Shown piece by piece: positions 32,966 through 43,549 of a stretch of DNA of 64,000 nt (positions within the stretch are counted from its first letter, which is position 1; every line of letters begins with the position of its first letter). A program made the translations under genes and the position numbers. The notes under the pieces were generated by a model. It had not been told where the DNA came from and ran no database searches. It saw nothing but the letters and a program-made list of their open reading frames with translations. The stretch comes from Cristatella mucedo (lineage: Eukaryota > Bryozoa > Phylactolaemata > Cristatellidae), in NCBI GenBank assembly GCA_009760855.2, contig WPIO01000117.1, positions 431,001-495,000 on the forward strand, written 5' to 3'.

Positions 32966-33169
32966 ATGTCCCTCCGGTTAGTATATAGCTGTGCCTAAAT
33001 CAAAGCTCACTTCCAACGACACCTCTGTGGGTGGGAGCTTGGGGGAAAATGTACTTAGTAGCTTCCCCTAGTCCACCACTCGTCAGAAAAAGGTTGGAAG
33101 AAAATTGAAGGCAATAGTACTGTCTAAAGGAAGCTGTACAACGGTTTCGTGTGGGCTCGGCACACTCAC
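32966..33169. other. Unassigned sequence
   Basis: Nothing recognised. Confidence 0.3.
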
Positions 33170-33390
33170 TCAACGATTCTGCCCAATTTTCGATCTGCAG
33201 CTTCACTCTTGCCTCTCACACGCTCCTTTCCATACCCACTGGTTGCCTGGTGCTTCCACCAGGTGCTTCGGCATGCTGCCAACATAATTTTCTCCGGTTA
33301 TGGCCACTCGGCAACCCATGTTATTGAATGCTATTTATTGGTTCTCTCCAATGGCTTATTAGTCGATTTAAAAACTCGGGGTTCACGTTG
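33170..33390 (+). mobile_element. Relic of a third LINE lineage (RT C-terminal)
   Basis: The plus frame reads HQVLRHAANIIFSGYGHSAT, followed by LLVLSNGLLVDLKT. This follows the L2/CR1 order (LQLVQNAAARLIFS...HV...LHWLPV...LL.FK) but not LINE-A or LINE-B wording. It first looked like a host exon because of a good AG at 33200. Confidence 0.55.
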
Positions 33391-33427
33391 CTAAGTTTGT
33401 CCTTGGATGTGATTCCAGCGATTCCAG

Positions 33428-33545
33428 ATGCTCCCTCTTCACGACCCAGATCGTCGAGGGTTCCAGTTAAGGCAGTCAGCAGTAATTTGTCGCTTACGGT
33501 CTTCAGCTGCTATATAAATGAGGATGTTGAATCAGCTATCTCTTG
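33428..33545 (+). mobile_element. SINE-2 fragment
   Basis: CTCCCTCTTCACGACCCAGA, a degraded B box, and 3' end GAGGATGTTGAATCAGCTAT. Confidence 0.6.
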
Positions 33546-34045
33546 TTTATTTTATTTTTCTGGTGCTCTGTCGGGTGTGCATATTTGCACAAGCTTAGTT
33601 TTACCGAGGACCTATTTGTGGTTTGACCTATCCTGCTCCAGATGTCCTTTTGTGTCAGCTGCAGGAAGCTTGACCGTGTGGTTTATAACTGAGTGACATG
33701 GGCTCATTTATCCAGAGCCGATGGGTAGCCCATCTCCTTCGAAAGGAAGCCGAGAGCTTGTTGCTCGGGCGAATGCTCCCTGTGGCTAGCTTGTATGTGT
33801 ACTTTTACCTTCTCTGCGGTCCCAAATAGAGCTCTGGCCACATGTTTGCACTATCCCCACTATTGCAGGCTGGCCTCGTCTTCTAGGAGTTGCCAACTGG
33901 TCGGTCAAGGATTAAGGCGTCCTTAGAAACAATCAATGGATTGGCCTACTTGGACTGTCGTAGCCTGGCCCCGGAAAATCTGATAGTTGGCATGCTGGAG
34001 AGTCAGACAGATGGGAAGAGAAAGAAAATGAGCATGGCGATAGAG
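33546..34045. other. Unassigned sequence
   Basis: Nothing recognised. Confidence 0.35.
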
Positions 34046-34140
34046 AGACGGAGTGACAGAGACAGAGAGGAGACAGGGAGGTAAAGAAAGGACAGAGAGA
34101 GAGAGAGAGAGAGACGAGAGAGAGAGAGAGAGAGAGGGAA
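34046..34140 (+). repeat. GA-rich tract
   Basis: GAGACGGAGTGACAGAGACA followed by GA runs. Confidence 0.9.
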
Positions 34141-34699
34141 GGAGCGATAAGTGAGAGGTCAAAAGAGATATAAGAAAAAATTGGGAGGGAGAAAAATGGC
34201 TAACCAATTTATAAATACGGTGCCCATGTGTGAAAGGATAATCAGCAGTCTGAGATTATGCCTGAGATATGAGACCTTTTTGAAATCTTGCTAGTCACAT
34301 GCTGAGCATTGAGAGTCATAGACCTAGCTTTGATCGTAGGAGCAAGGTGTTTAACTCCACGTAGTCACAAGCGACTTAGGTGCCTCAGTTGCAATAGCTG
34401 ACTCCCGTAAGGGTCGTTAGCCCAAAAGACTTGAATGCCGCCAAAGCTTGAGAGCCGCCGAGGTTCCCAGTTCACCAGTTCTTAGCTGCTCTTGCAGCAC
34501 ATTGGCCCTACGATTGGCCTTCGGCACTTTTTTGGTGTCAACTCATTTTGTTACCAAAGTTTGCACTCGTGGCTGCATTTCGATCTCATTCAGTCTGCAT
34601 TTTTTGTTTGTAGCTTTGACATTAAAAATCATGATAATTGCAAAACCGTAAGACCCTTGACACTGATGCTATCCACAAAATATCTTCCTTGCCCCCCCC
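34141..34699. other. Unassigned sequence
   Basis: Nothing recognised. A C10 run lies at about 34692. Confidence 0.35.
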
Positions 34700-35835
34700 C
34701 CTTCTCGATCCTCCATCGGATAAGCTGTACCGTTACCAGAAATGGTTCTAATGGAATGCTACAACAGCACACTGGTCGACGTTATGGAGGAGTTTTATCC
34801 TCTGATTAAGCACATTTTAAGCCCTTGCCCAGGTGGTCTATTGTTTACTGCTCATCAAATAAGTTATGACTTCTTAGACCATTCTTGCAAGAGCGTAAAA
34901 TGGATCAGGACTGGCTGTCCATTGATTACTTTCTCAAGTTGAATGATGACTGAACGAGCTATGTTCAAACCAAGTGTGACTCTGTAATCGAAAAGCTTAG
35001 GCTCAAAATCAGCTCTGCCAGCGTGTCTCCAGTAGAATGTGCACCAAAGTTGGTTGTCTTTCTTTAATGTGACCTTTCAGTAGACGATCACATCAGCTCC
35101 ACAGTCAAGTCTGCTGACTTTCAACAACACAACATTGCTAAAATTTGGGCCTGCTTAGGCAGGAAAACCATATCCAAGTTGATCCGTGCATGTGTGGTAT
35201 TCCATCTCGACTTCTGTAATTCACTGCCTGCCGGTCTACCAGCTTGTGCAACCAGGTGCATGCAGTTGGTCCAAAACTTTGCAGCCACACTTGTAGTGAG
35301 TGTCGAAGTTGCCACTTCACAACGCCGACTAGCACTGGCTCCCAATCAAGCAACATATCGACTTAGTTGTTGTAACTCCCTCAAAGATACTTTCATTCTC
35401 TGTGCTCTAGTCTACCTATCAGAACTACTCACCGATTAGGCTTGGCAAACTATCACCCACCGGCTTTTCTGACTCAGATCTCTTAGCTCTGCCTTAAATC
35501 CTCGAGAGACCGTGCCTTTAGTTTGCTTGACCTCGAAGCCTGGAACTATCTCCCGACTGACGTCACGACATTCTCTGACTCGACGACATTTAAGAAGAAG
35601 CTAAAGACACATCTGTTCTTCACAGCATTTAGTGGGTCCTTGTGATTTATTTTTTGTATGCATATGCATGCTGATAGTGTGCTTGCTACCACTAACCATA
35701 TTTACATGTTGACACTGTGCATGTTACCACTAACCATATGATCATGCTTCCTTAACATCATATCTAAAGTGCATAGAAAGAGATTAAATTCTCTGAAGGT
35801 GCTATGCAAAATGCAAATGTATTGTTATTATTAAC
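34700..35835 (+). mobile_element. LINE-B copy with internal deletion
   Basis: The frame at 34742-34942 (CYNSTLVDVMEEFYPLIKHI) matches the linker between endonuclease and RT in L2/CR1 elements (YNSTL...D..APL). From about 34930 the sequence is already at the RT C-terminal part (SCQSADFQQHNIAKI-like phrases, LDFCNSLPAGLPACATR at about 35210). The 3' tail GAAAGAGATTAAATTCTCTG precedes ATTGTTATTATTA at 35820. Confidence 0.75.
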
Positions 35836-37330
35836 CATTCCCAGATCATTACCTTGCTGAGCGATGCTGATAGTGGTCTAACAGATCGTTTGTATAGCTC
35901 CTTTGTGAGCAAGATAGATAAGATCAAGAACTCCATTCCCGAGATAACAACTGGACTCTTCACTCTCCGGCTCTTGCTTTTCGCAATGGCCACCTTCAAG
36001 ATTGCCAAGTAATGACCTGATCTTGAAGTTCATCTCCCAGTCTGTGAAAACTACCAACCTTGTCAACTCCTTCAACTCCATGCTTTTCTTCTTCTGAGCT
36101 GCACATAGATTCTCTGCTTAACCTGCATGACTAACTTAATTACTAGGTCCTCCTCAGCAATTACTAGTTCTTGTCCCGGAATCCTTAAAAAGGGCTGTCG
36201 TTAAGCGATTAATTGGGAAATCAACAGGAGACTGGAAGATTTTCTACTTCCGACCTAATCTCCCCACTCTGTTCGTATCAAAGACACTGGAACAAGTAAA
36301 GGTAGACCAGCTAAACTCCTAAATCGAATTTTCACACCTAGCAATTAAGTTTCAATCAGGTAAACACTCCAAAAAGTCTGAACTCTTGTGAGTGTATAGC
36401 GACATTCTCAGGAATGCTGAGTGTTGTTGGTAAAGTCCCTAGTTTTTTGGTAAAGTGTTAGTTCTACTGGATCTTACGGCAGCGTTTAATACCATTGATC
36501 GCCAAGTCTTTTTGAGCTCCTGCTATCTCGCCTGGATTTCATTGGCACTGCACTGCTATCACTTAGGTCTTATCTCTATGGGAGATTTCAGAGGTTAGAT
36601 GTCTATGGCAACAGTCGTCGGGAAAGCCTTTAAACTCTCCTTTACCCCTGGGATATGTATTTGGCCCACTCCTTTCTACAGCGTATCCCCTTCCTCTTGC
36701 CGATATAATCGCTAGCACAATCTAGGCTCATACCAAGCAGATGGTACAACAGCCAAGCTGGTCCGTGCATTTGTGACATTCCATTTAGCCATCTGTATTA
36801 CTCATTACGCTCTAGGTCTTACTGCCTAGGCAATACGATGTTTATGGCCAATGCAAAAGTCAGCTGCTAGGCTTAATGTGGTAAACGAAACATTACACCA
36901 CTTCTCGGTTACCTTCGCAGGCTCCTGATCATGCAGTGCATCGACTCCAAGATAGTGTTGCTCACTCGTATATCCATTTGCTCTCTTGCTCTTGCCTGGC
37001 TATCGTAAATACTTACCGATCAGGCTTTGCATGGTGCTGTTTGTCGTTTAGCTGAGCCTCTGACAAACCTTATATCCCTTAATTAAAGACTATCTTTGGT
37101 TCGTATGCTTGTAAAGCCTGGAACTGACTTCCTACTGAGGTCACCTGATCCCTGATTTCACCACATTTAAAAAGAAGCTAGTTAGAAACTCCTCTGTTCC
37201 TCCAGACATGTATTCTGGCCTGGAGCATTGTCCTTTGCATGCTTGTTCGGGCCAACGCTGTGCATGTTATCGCTAAACAATTGCTGTACTTCCTTAGCCT
37301 TGTAAGTGAGTTAGTTCTCTTGAAGCACCA
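35836..37330 (+). mobile_element. Diverged LINE relic with most of RT
   Basis: A degenerate plus-strand RT: TTGGAACAAGT-type finger region near 36290, VLLDLTAAFNTIDRQVF near 36470, a YGRFQRLDVYGN-like stretch near 36580, then the C-terminal part to 37150 and a tail. Stops and shifts are frequent. It looks older than the LINE-B copy beside it. Confidence 0.65.
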
Positions 37331-37575
37331 CACGTGTGTCTTAATAACAATAATGTTACTATCACTACAACTTGTGTGAGCTTGCCTCATGCGAGTCCGT
37401 CGGTAGATGCTGGAAGACAAGCAGATGCAGCCGTTTAGAGCTAAGAGTAGCAACTCGGCTGCCGTGCATGCTGGGCTGAGCTGCCGGCCGTGCAGAAATC
37501 AACACGGCAAGGACAGGAGAGGTCGGACTTTCTCAGGCCGCCGACCTCAGGCACCCAACCTGTCTAAGGTGTCAG

Positions 37576-37646
37576 GAAATAGCTCTAGCCAACTACTAAC
37601 TCTTGTTTACCCGGCGGTAGACCATGCAGTCGTGGACTGTGCACTC
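37576..37646 (+). CDS. Weak exon candidate
   Basis: A 71-nt open block between AG (AAGGTGTCAG) and GTAGGG. It reads NSSSQLLTLVYPAVDHAVVD and CAL after two leading bases and ends on a codon boundary, which matches the 40658 block. Its link to exon 12 fails as it stands. It is short enough to be chance. Confidence 0.25.
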
Positions 37647-37785
37647 GTAGGGGTATTTCTACTTTGACTGCTGCACTCGGTGCAAGCAAGCCAATGAGCA
37701 AGCCACGAGTTCAGGGTCACCAAGCTTCTTGCCTGGAAGTTAAAGGCAGCCTTTTGCATGTTGACACTGTGCGTGTCACCTCTAA

Positions 37786-37952
37786 ATGCTGATTTAAGAG
37801 CCTCATTTGTATAGCAGCAGAAGAGCCTTAAAGGCTGTCACCGCCGCTTGCAGTTGGTAATACAAGATCGCCCTCTGCAGGATTTGAACCTGCAACATCG
37901 GTCGTGAAGACCAGCATTTTACCTCCTGGGCTATTACAGGCCTCCTCTAACC
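37786..37952 (-). mobile_element. SINE-2 copy, the only minus-strand one
   Basis: On the minus strand it has the usual order: TAGCCCAGGAGGTAAAATGC, B box GGTTCAAATCC, GCAAGCGGCGGTGACAGCC, and the end GAGGCTCTTAAATCAGC. Confidence 0.88.
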
Positions 37953-38045
37953 ATGTTATACTTGTTAACATTGTTCATGTTACCACTAATCATATGATCG
38001 TGCTTCCTTTACAGCCTATGTAAAGTGCCTAGAACAAGACTTAGT
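37953..38045 (+). mobile_element. LINE-B 3' untranslated fragment
   Basis: CTAACCATGTTATACTTGTT ... GTAAAGTGCCTAGAACAAGA is the LINE-B 3' end, interrupted by the SINE-1 that follows. Confidence 0.7.
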
Positions 38046-38176
38046 TGGTTTGGTCCAGTGGTTAAGGCGCTCGCTCCGACCAAAGTCTGGCTGAGGTCGT
38101 GGGCTCGAGCCCCGTGGCATATGTGAAGCGCCTGAATGGAGATTAAGTTCTCTTAGGGTGCTATACAAATGAATTG

Positions 38177-38232
<56 letters not shown>
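38043..38232 (+). mobile_element. SINE-1 copy followed by TA/TG microsatellite
   Basis: Head TTTGGTCCAGTGGTTAAGGC, B-box region GTGGGCTCGAGCCCC, tail GCGCCTGAATGGAGATTAAG...TTCTCTTAGGGTGCTATACA, then TATATA and a TG run (38190-38232). Confidence 0.9.
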
Positions 38233-38235
<3 letters not shown>

Positions 38236-38576
38236 TTGTAAAGTTCTCTGAGGGTGCTATAAAATGTAATTATTGTTACTATTATAATTATGCTGCTGCT
38301 GGCAAGGATCGTTAGCAGCGTAGCAATTAAAGACCTATCTTGCAGCTCCTCTCACGACACCTTAGCTTGCCGATCGCTGGGCAACCCTGTATCAACGTGT
38401 GGCTGGCTGCAGCAAGCCATGGTTTATCGGTATGTCTGAATCACGAAGTCAGCCAATTTAATTAAACCCTTAGATGGCAAAACTGTTGCAATTAGCCAAC
38501 TTCAAGAATGGTTTTTGGTGGAATCAAAAAAGCCTGATCAAATTTGCTTGACTCTCATATATCCTCTCTATCCTTG

Positions 38577-38755
38577 GCTCTAAGCTCATGGGTAAGGTGC
38601 TTGTACTTCATGATTCAGCTCGTGGGTTCGAGTCCTGCAGCAGAAAATCTGTTATTGCCTGCTGCAAGCAGCAATGATAGCCGTGAAAGTGCTTCTGCTG
38701 CTACATAGAATTAGGCTGTTTGGTCAGCTGACCTTTACTTTAATTTTTACTCGGG
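38577..38755 (+). mobile_element. SINE-2 copy
   Basis: CTCATGGGTAAGGTGCTTGT, B box GGTTCGAGTCC, and end GGCTGTTTGGTCAGCTGACC. Confidence 0.8.
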
Positions 38756-38759
38756 GTTC

Positions 38760-39110
38760 TGCACGAAATCCGAGTGCCTTGCTCTAAGACCTACTAGATG
38801 ACCCCATTGGCTCAGCAGTTAAGTCTGCCTACTTTCAGCAATGCAGTATCGCAAAAATTCACATGAGCTTAGATACAGGTGCTACTGCAAGTTAGTCATG
38901 CACCAGCGATATCCCGTCTAGACTGCTGTGACTCGCTGTATTCCGATCTTCCTGCCTGTGCAATATGCAGTTTGCATGCAGATAGTGCAAAGCCTAGACT
39001 TGTCTGCCGTGAGCGTCGCAAATATGGCATTGCACTCCTTCAGTCCGACCTGCTCTGGCTCCTAATCAAGTAGTGCATCGATGTTGAGGTTCTTTCAGTC
39101 ACTCTATGGT
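38760..39110 (+). mobile_element. LINE-B relic
   Basis: GTTAAGTCTGCCTACTTTCA, then a frame with SRLDCCDSLYSDLPACAI and RLVCRERRKYGIALL. Frameshifted. Confidence 0.75.
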
Positions 39111-39254
39111 CCCGTCATTCTTTTGAATCAGCTAATCTTTACGTGTGCAAACTCTTTCTAACCATAGCCAGCTCCAGTGTGCATTATTGTAGACTCTGTT
39201 TAGTCAAAACATCGGTCGAAGCAGTAACGTCGAGCTTATCTGACGTTGGGATCA

Positions 39255-40270
39255 TCTAATAATAATGATATTGCATTTGTTATGGCACCTTCAGAGAACT
39301 CAATCTCTTTCTGAATGCTTTACATTTGCTGCAAAGGAAATACGATCGAATGGTGAGTGGTATTATGCTTGATAAACAATATTAGCAACATGGTTAGGGG
39401 TGACATGCACAGGGTCAGCATGCAAGTGTAGTTAGTGGTAGCATGCAACAGTGTCAGCACACATAAGCACATAAAAGACGAATCACAGGGACCCACTAAA
39501 TGCTGTCCGAAATAAGTGCGTTTTTAGCTTCTCTTTAAATATGGTCAAGTCAGGGTATGTCGTGACACCATATGGAATTGAGTTTCAGGCTTTGGGAGCA
39601 TACAAACTAAAGGCACGGTCTCTAAAGGATTTGAGGTTTGTACGAGCTATAGGAAAGTGATTAGATTCCGAAAAGCGGGTGGTAGGATGCTTAGCCTGGT
39701 GGGGGAGTAGATCTGAGAAGTAGGCTGGAGCCAGAGAATGAAGTGGCCTAAAAGTGAGTGACAGAACCTTGCAGTCGATGCGTTGCTTGACTGGGAGCCA
39801 GTGCAGGTCATCTAGAAGTGGTATGATGTGGCAACCGCGACACTCACGACAGACAAGCCTAGGTTCAGAGTTTTGCACCAGCTGTAAGGGCCTGATTGCA
39901 CATACCGGTAGCAGTGAGTTACAGAAGTCGAGACGGATTGTCACAAATGCGTGATGGATGAAGTTAAATGTGGTGTCAATGTCAAAAAAGGCCGAATTTT
40001 AGCAATGTCGTGTAGCTGAAAGTAGTCAGACTTTACTGCGGAGCTGATGTGTTCGCCTAGTGAAAGCTCACTTTGAAAATAAACCACACAGATTTCGCAC
40101 AGATTCAACAGAGGATATGCTGACAGAGTCGATTTTGAACGTTAGGTTTTTCAATTTCCGAATCACACTTGGTTATCCCATAATTACTAGGTTGGTTTTA
40201 CCATCATTCAATTTAAGAAGTTTGCTGCCATCCATGTGTGGGCGTCATCAATCAATACGTGCAGCAATGA
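39255..40270 (-). mobile_element. LINE-B copy, 5'-truncated
   Basis: Complete 3' end at 39260-39560. The minus frame 39944-39585 is the C-terminal domain (RLDFCNSLLPVCAIRPLQLV, LLDDLHWLPVKQRIDCKVLS). Sequence continues to 40270 at the position corresponding to the end of RT. Confidence 0.88.
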
Positions 40271-40657
40271 AGTTGAGAGGAGAAGGCTTAGTCCCATTCC
40301 CCTCAAGGGACTGAAGAAGATCGGCAGATTACAATCACAGGTTGCCGACTACCCCCCTACCCCATCTCACCACTCTCATCTGCCGGCTGTGGTCGTGCTA
40401 TCTCCCAATAACAAAGGTCGAAAAAGTAGCCATAAGGACCCGGCAAAGCACAGGCTGCCGGCAGCTTAGTTAGTGTAGAGACGTAAGATGGCTCGATCGC
40501 CGATGAACTTTAATGACCTTAATGATTGTAGCGTTACCACGGACTAAGAATCATTATCATAGTTTATCTTACCTCAAGTTGCTGTGATGGTAATCCTGGA
40601 TCAGGCATCAGGCCTAGCATGTTATCCTTGGTGTTCTGGGCCCTGACGGTCTGCCAG
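40271..40657. other. Unassigned sequence
   Basis: Nothing recognised. Confidence 0.35.
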
Positions 40658-40828
40658 CAGATGGGTGCAGTAGCACCAGTAATTGAAACTGTGTCAACTG
40701 TTCTTTTCATGCGTACAAAGAGCAGTTTACTCCATGCACCTCCAGCATTGATGCTTTGGAGACGTTTAGGTCTGGCTGCCTGGCAGGGTTCAGCCGACTG
40801 GCTTGAAGCCTGCACTGACTGGATCTGA
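40658..40828 (+). CDS. Candidate terminal exon with stop codon
   Basis: It follows a tandem NAG/NAG acceptor (GACGGTCTGCCAGCAG). The frame reads QMGAVAPVIETVSTVLFMRT, KSSLLHAPPALMLWRRLGLA and AWQGSADWLEACTDWI, then TGA at 40826-40828. An AATAAA lies 188 nt downstream. It is helical and W/L/A-rich, in keeping with the exons at 16-30 kb, but the connection to them is not shown. A different frame is open at 40770-40931 and is a weaker alternative. Confidence 0.38.
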   Translation, partial: QMGAVAPVIETVSTVLFMRTKSSLLHAPPALMLWRRLGLAAWQGSADWLEACTDWI

Positions 40829-41015
40829 CTGGAACCAGCAGCCGGTGGAGCAAGCCTGGATGCTTGTTTCAGAAGCTTTAGCAGCAGCCGATTTCATTGC
40901 TGAAGCTGTAAACTATATCTGGTATAACTAGTGGGTATGCACAGATCTACAATCGAGAGTGCTGCAGCTGCTGCCACCCTACAAAGACATTGCAGAACAA
41001 AAGAAGTGTCAAGTG

Positions 41016-41021
41016 AATAAA
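41016..41021 (+). terminator. Possible polyadenylation signal AATAAA
   Basis: The hexamer AATAAA lies in AAGTGAATAAAAAATAGC, downstream of the candidate stop and just before a SINE-2 insertion. Confidence 0.35.
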
Positions 41022-41037
41022 AAATAGCTAGCAACTG

Positions 41038-41208
41038 TGTAGCTGTGATGGCTCACTAGGTAAGGTAGTTGCTTTTCATGACCTCGGCTCCGAGGTCGTG
41101 GGTTCTAATCCTGTGGTGGGTGATTCTTTATTGCCGCTGCAAGCGGTGGTGATAGTCGTAAAGGCTCTTCTGTCACTATACAAAGAGGCTGTTGAATCAG
41201 CAAGTATT
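41038..41208 (+). mobile_element. SINE-2 copy
   Basis: GATGGCTCACTAGGTAAGGT, B box GGTTCTAATCC, CCGCTGCAAGCGGTGGTGAT, and end GGCTGTTGAATCAGCAAG. Confidence 0.9.
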
Positions 41209-41269
41209 TTGTATGTGTGGGTGCGCATGATATATGTATATATATATATCATGCGCACCCACACATACA

Positions 41270-41310
<41 letters not shown>

Positions 41311-41340
41311 TGTGTATATAAACATATATATATAAATATA
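41209..41340 (+). repeat. Inverted repeat (27-bp arms) plus TA/TG microsatellite
   Basis: Arms 41209-41235 and 41244-41270 are exact complements (left arm starts TTGTATGTGTGGGTGCGC) around an 8-nt AT-rich spacer. TATATA and a TG run follow to about 41340. Confidence 0.95.
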
Positions 41341-41499
41341 GTCCTAAGCAGCATTCCTGTTTGCCTTTGGAGCATCGTGCAAAGGCCGAAACGAAGTCCC
41401 GTGTTCGTATTCCTCACTGTGTTGCATAAGACTGCCGTGCTGTAAAGTGAACGCTGCCTTTCAGCGTTGCAATACTCATAGAAGCTTAAACTTTTTCCT

Positions 41500-42285
41500 T
41501 ATACATGTCAAACTCTCTCAAATCCCTTGCTGCATGTAGTGATGACATCCACACATGGATGGCAGCAAACTTTCTTAAATTGAATTATGGTAAAACCAAC
41601 CTAGTAATTATGGGATAACCAAGTGTGATTCGGAAATTGGAAAACCTAACGCTCAAAATCGACCCTGTCAGCATATACCTAGCATATACAGCTAGGCTTG
41701 TCTGTCGCGACGGTGCAGTTGCCACATCACACCACTTCTTGCCGACCTGCACTGGCTTCCAGTCAAGCAAAGCATCGACTGCAAGGTTCTGTCGCTCACT
41801 TTTAGGTCACTTCATTCTCTGGCTCCAGCCTACTTATCAGATCTACTCCCCCACCAGGCTAAGCAGCGTACCATCTGCTTTTCGGAATCTATTTGTTTGC
41901 CCATACCTCGTACAAATCTCAAATCCTTTAGAGACCGTGCCTTTAATTAGTATGCTCCCAAAGCCTGGAACTCACTCCCGACTTCACGAAGTCTCCTGAC
42001 TTGTCCACACTTCCAAAGGAAACTAAACACACACCTGTTTATGACAGCATTTAGTGGGTCCCTGTGATTCGTCCTTTATGTGCTTATGCATGCTGACACT
42101 AACCATACTTGCATGCTGATCTTGCATGCAGCACCCCAAACCACGTTACTCTTGTTGTTTATTGAGCATGCTGCTACTAAGCATTCGATCGTGCTTCGCC
42201 TGCAGCAAATGTAAAGTGCCTAGAAAGAGATTGAGTTCTCTGAGGGTGCTATATCAAATTTATTATTATTATTATTATGTTACTT
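41500..42285 (+). mobile_element. LINE-B copy, internally shortened
   Basis: From GATGACATCCACACATGGAT (end of RT) through ARLVCRDGAVATSHHFLP to the 3' end and an ATT run at 42258-42279. Confidence 0.88.
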
Positions 42286-42395
42286 TAAGATCCAACACAT
42301 CTATGCAGGAAACGTGGCTGAGTCACTGCAAACAGCAAAAAGCTTGTTGCAAACAGTGGAAGGAAAAGCCGTGGGTGTGCACCACACGCATGCGT

Positions 42396-43140
42396 GAACT
42401 CACACACGAACTCACACACGAACTCACACACAGACGTGCACTCACACACAGACGTGCACTCACACACAGACGTGCACTCCCACACAGACGTGCACTCACA
42501 CACAGACGTGCACTCACACACAGACGTGCACTCACACGCAGACGTGCACTCACACGCAGACGTGCACTCACACGCAGACGTGCACTCACACGCAGACGTG
42601 CACTCACACGCAGACGTGCACTCACACGCAGACGTGCACTCACACGCAGACGTGCACTCACACGCAGACGTGCACTCACACGCAGACGTGCACTCACACG
42701 CAGACGTGCACTCACACGCAGACGTGCACTCACACGCAGACGTGCACTCACACGCAGACGTGCACTCACACGCAGACGTGCACTCACACGCAGACGTGCA
42801 CTCACTCAGACGTGCACTCACACGCAGACGTGCACTCACACGCAGACGTGCACTCACACGCAGACGTGCACTCACACGCAGACGTGCACTCACACGCAGA
42901 CGTGCACTCACACGCAGACGTGCACTCACACGCAGACGTGCACTCACACGCAGACGTGCACTCACACGCAGACGTGCACTCACACGCAGACGTGCACTCA
43001 CACGCAGACGTGCACTCACACGCAGACGTGCACTCACACGCAGACGTGCACTCACACGCAGACGTGCACTCACACGCAGACGTGCACTCACACGCAGACG
43101 TGCACTCACACGCAGACGTGCACTCTCACGCAGACATGCA
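42396..43140 (+). repeat. 18-bp minisatellite, about 39 copies
   Basis: Three 12-bp units (GAACTCACACAC) lead into 18-bp units CAGACGTGCACTCACACG. The first five or so carry A where later units carry G (CACACACAG versus CACACGCAG). One unit near 42803 is shortened. As the unit is six codons long, all frames without a stop stay open on both strands, producing 250-480-codon artefact ORFs. Confidence 0.97.
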
Positions 43141-43178
43141 CTCACACGCAGACACACACAGACATGCAGTTCCGCACA

Positions 43179-43229
<51 letters not shown>

Positions 43230-43266
43230 GCGCACACACAGGGACACACATACACACCGACATGCT

Positions 43267-43301
<35 letters not shown>

Positions 43302-43333
43302 AGAGACAAGCACACAGACAGGCACACAGACAG

Positions 43334-43380
<47 letters not shown>

Positions 43381-43494
43381 AGCACACACAGACAAGCACA
43401 CACACACACACAGACAAGCACACACACAGACAAGCACACACACAGACAAGCACACACACGTACTCACACATGCATACATCCATATTTCGTGTGT

Positions 43495-43545
<51 letters not shown>
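43141..43545 (+). repeat. CA-rich and CT microsatellite cluster
   Basis: CACACA runs mixed with CAGACAAG units to about 43480, then a CT run at 43497-43543. Confidence 0.97.

Positions 43546-43549
<4 letters not shown>

Noticed and set aside
33201-33378. Exon with AG/GT flanks (SLLPLTRSFPYPLVAW...)
   Set aside because: Follows the L2/CR1 RT C-terminal order (AANIIFS...H...LLVLSNGLLVDLKT), so a LINE relic.
34740-34832. Exon with AG/GT flanks and fitting phase (MVLMECYNSTLVDV)
   Set aside because: YNSTL...PL pattern is the LINE linker between endonuclease and RT, and LINE-B RT follows directly.
40770-40931. Alternative last-exon frame ending VNYIWYN with TAG
   Set aside because: Open only from an in-frame TAG at 40767; the frame at 40658-40828 has the better acceptor and length. 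Kept only as an alternative.
42258-43140. CRISPR-like array
   Set aside because: Adjacent 18-bp tandem units with no unique spacers; eukaryotic minisatellite.
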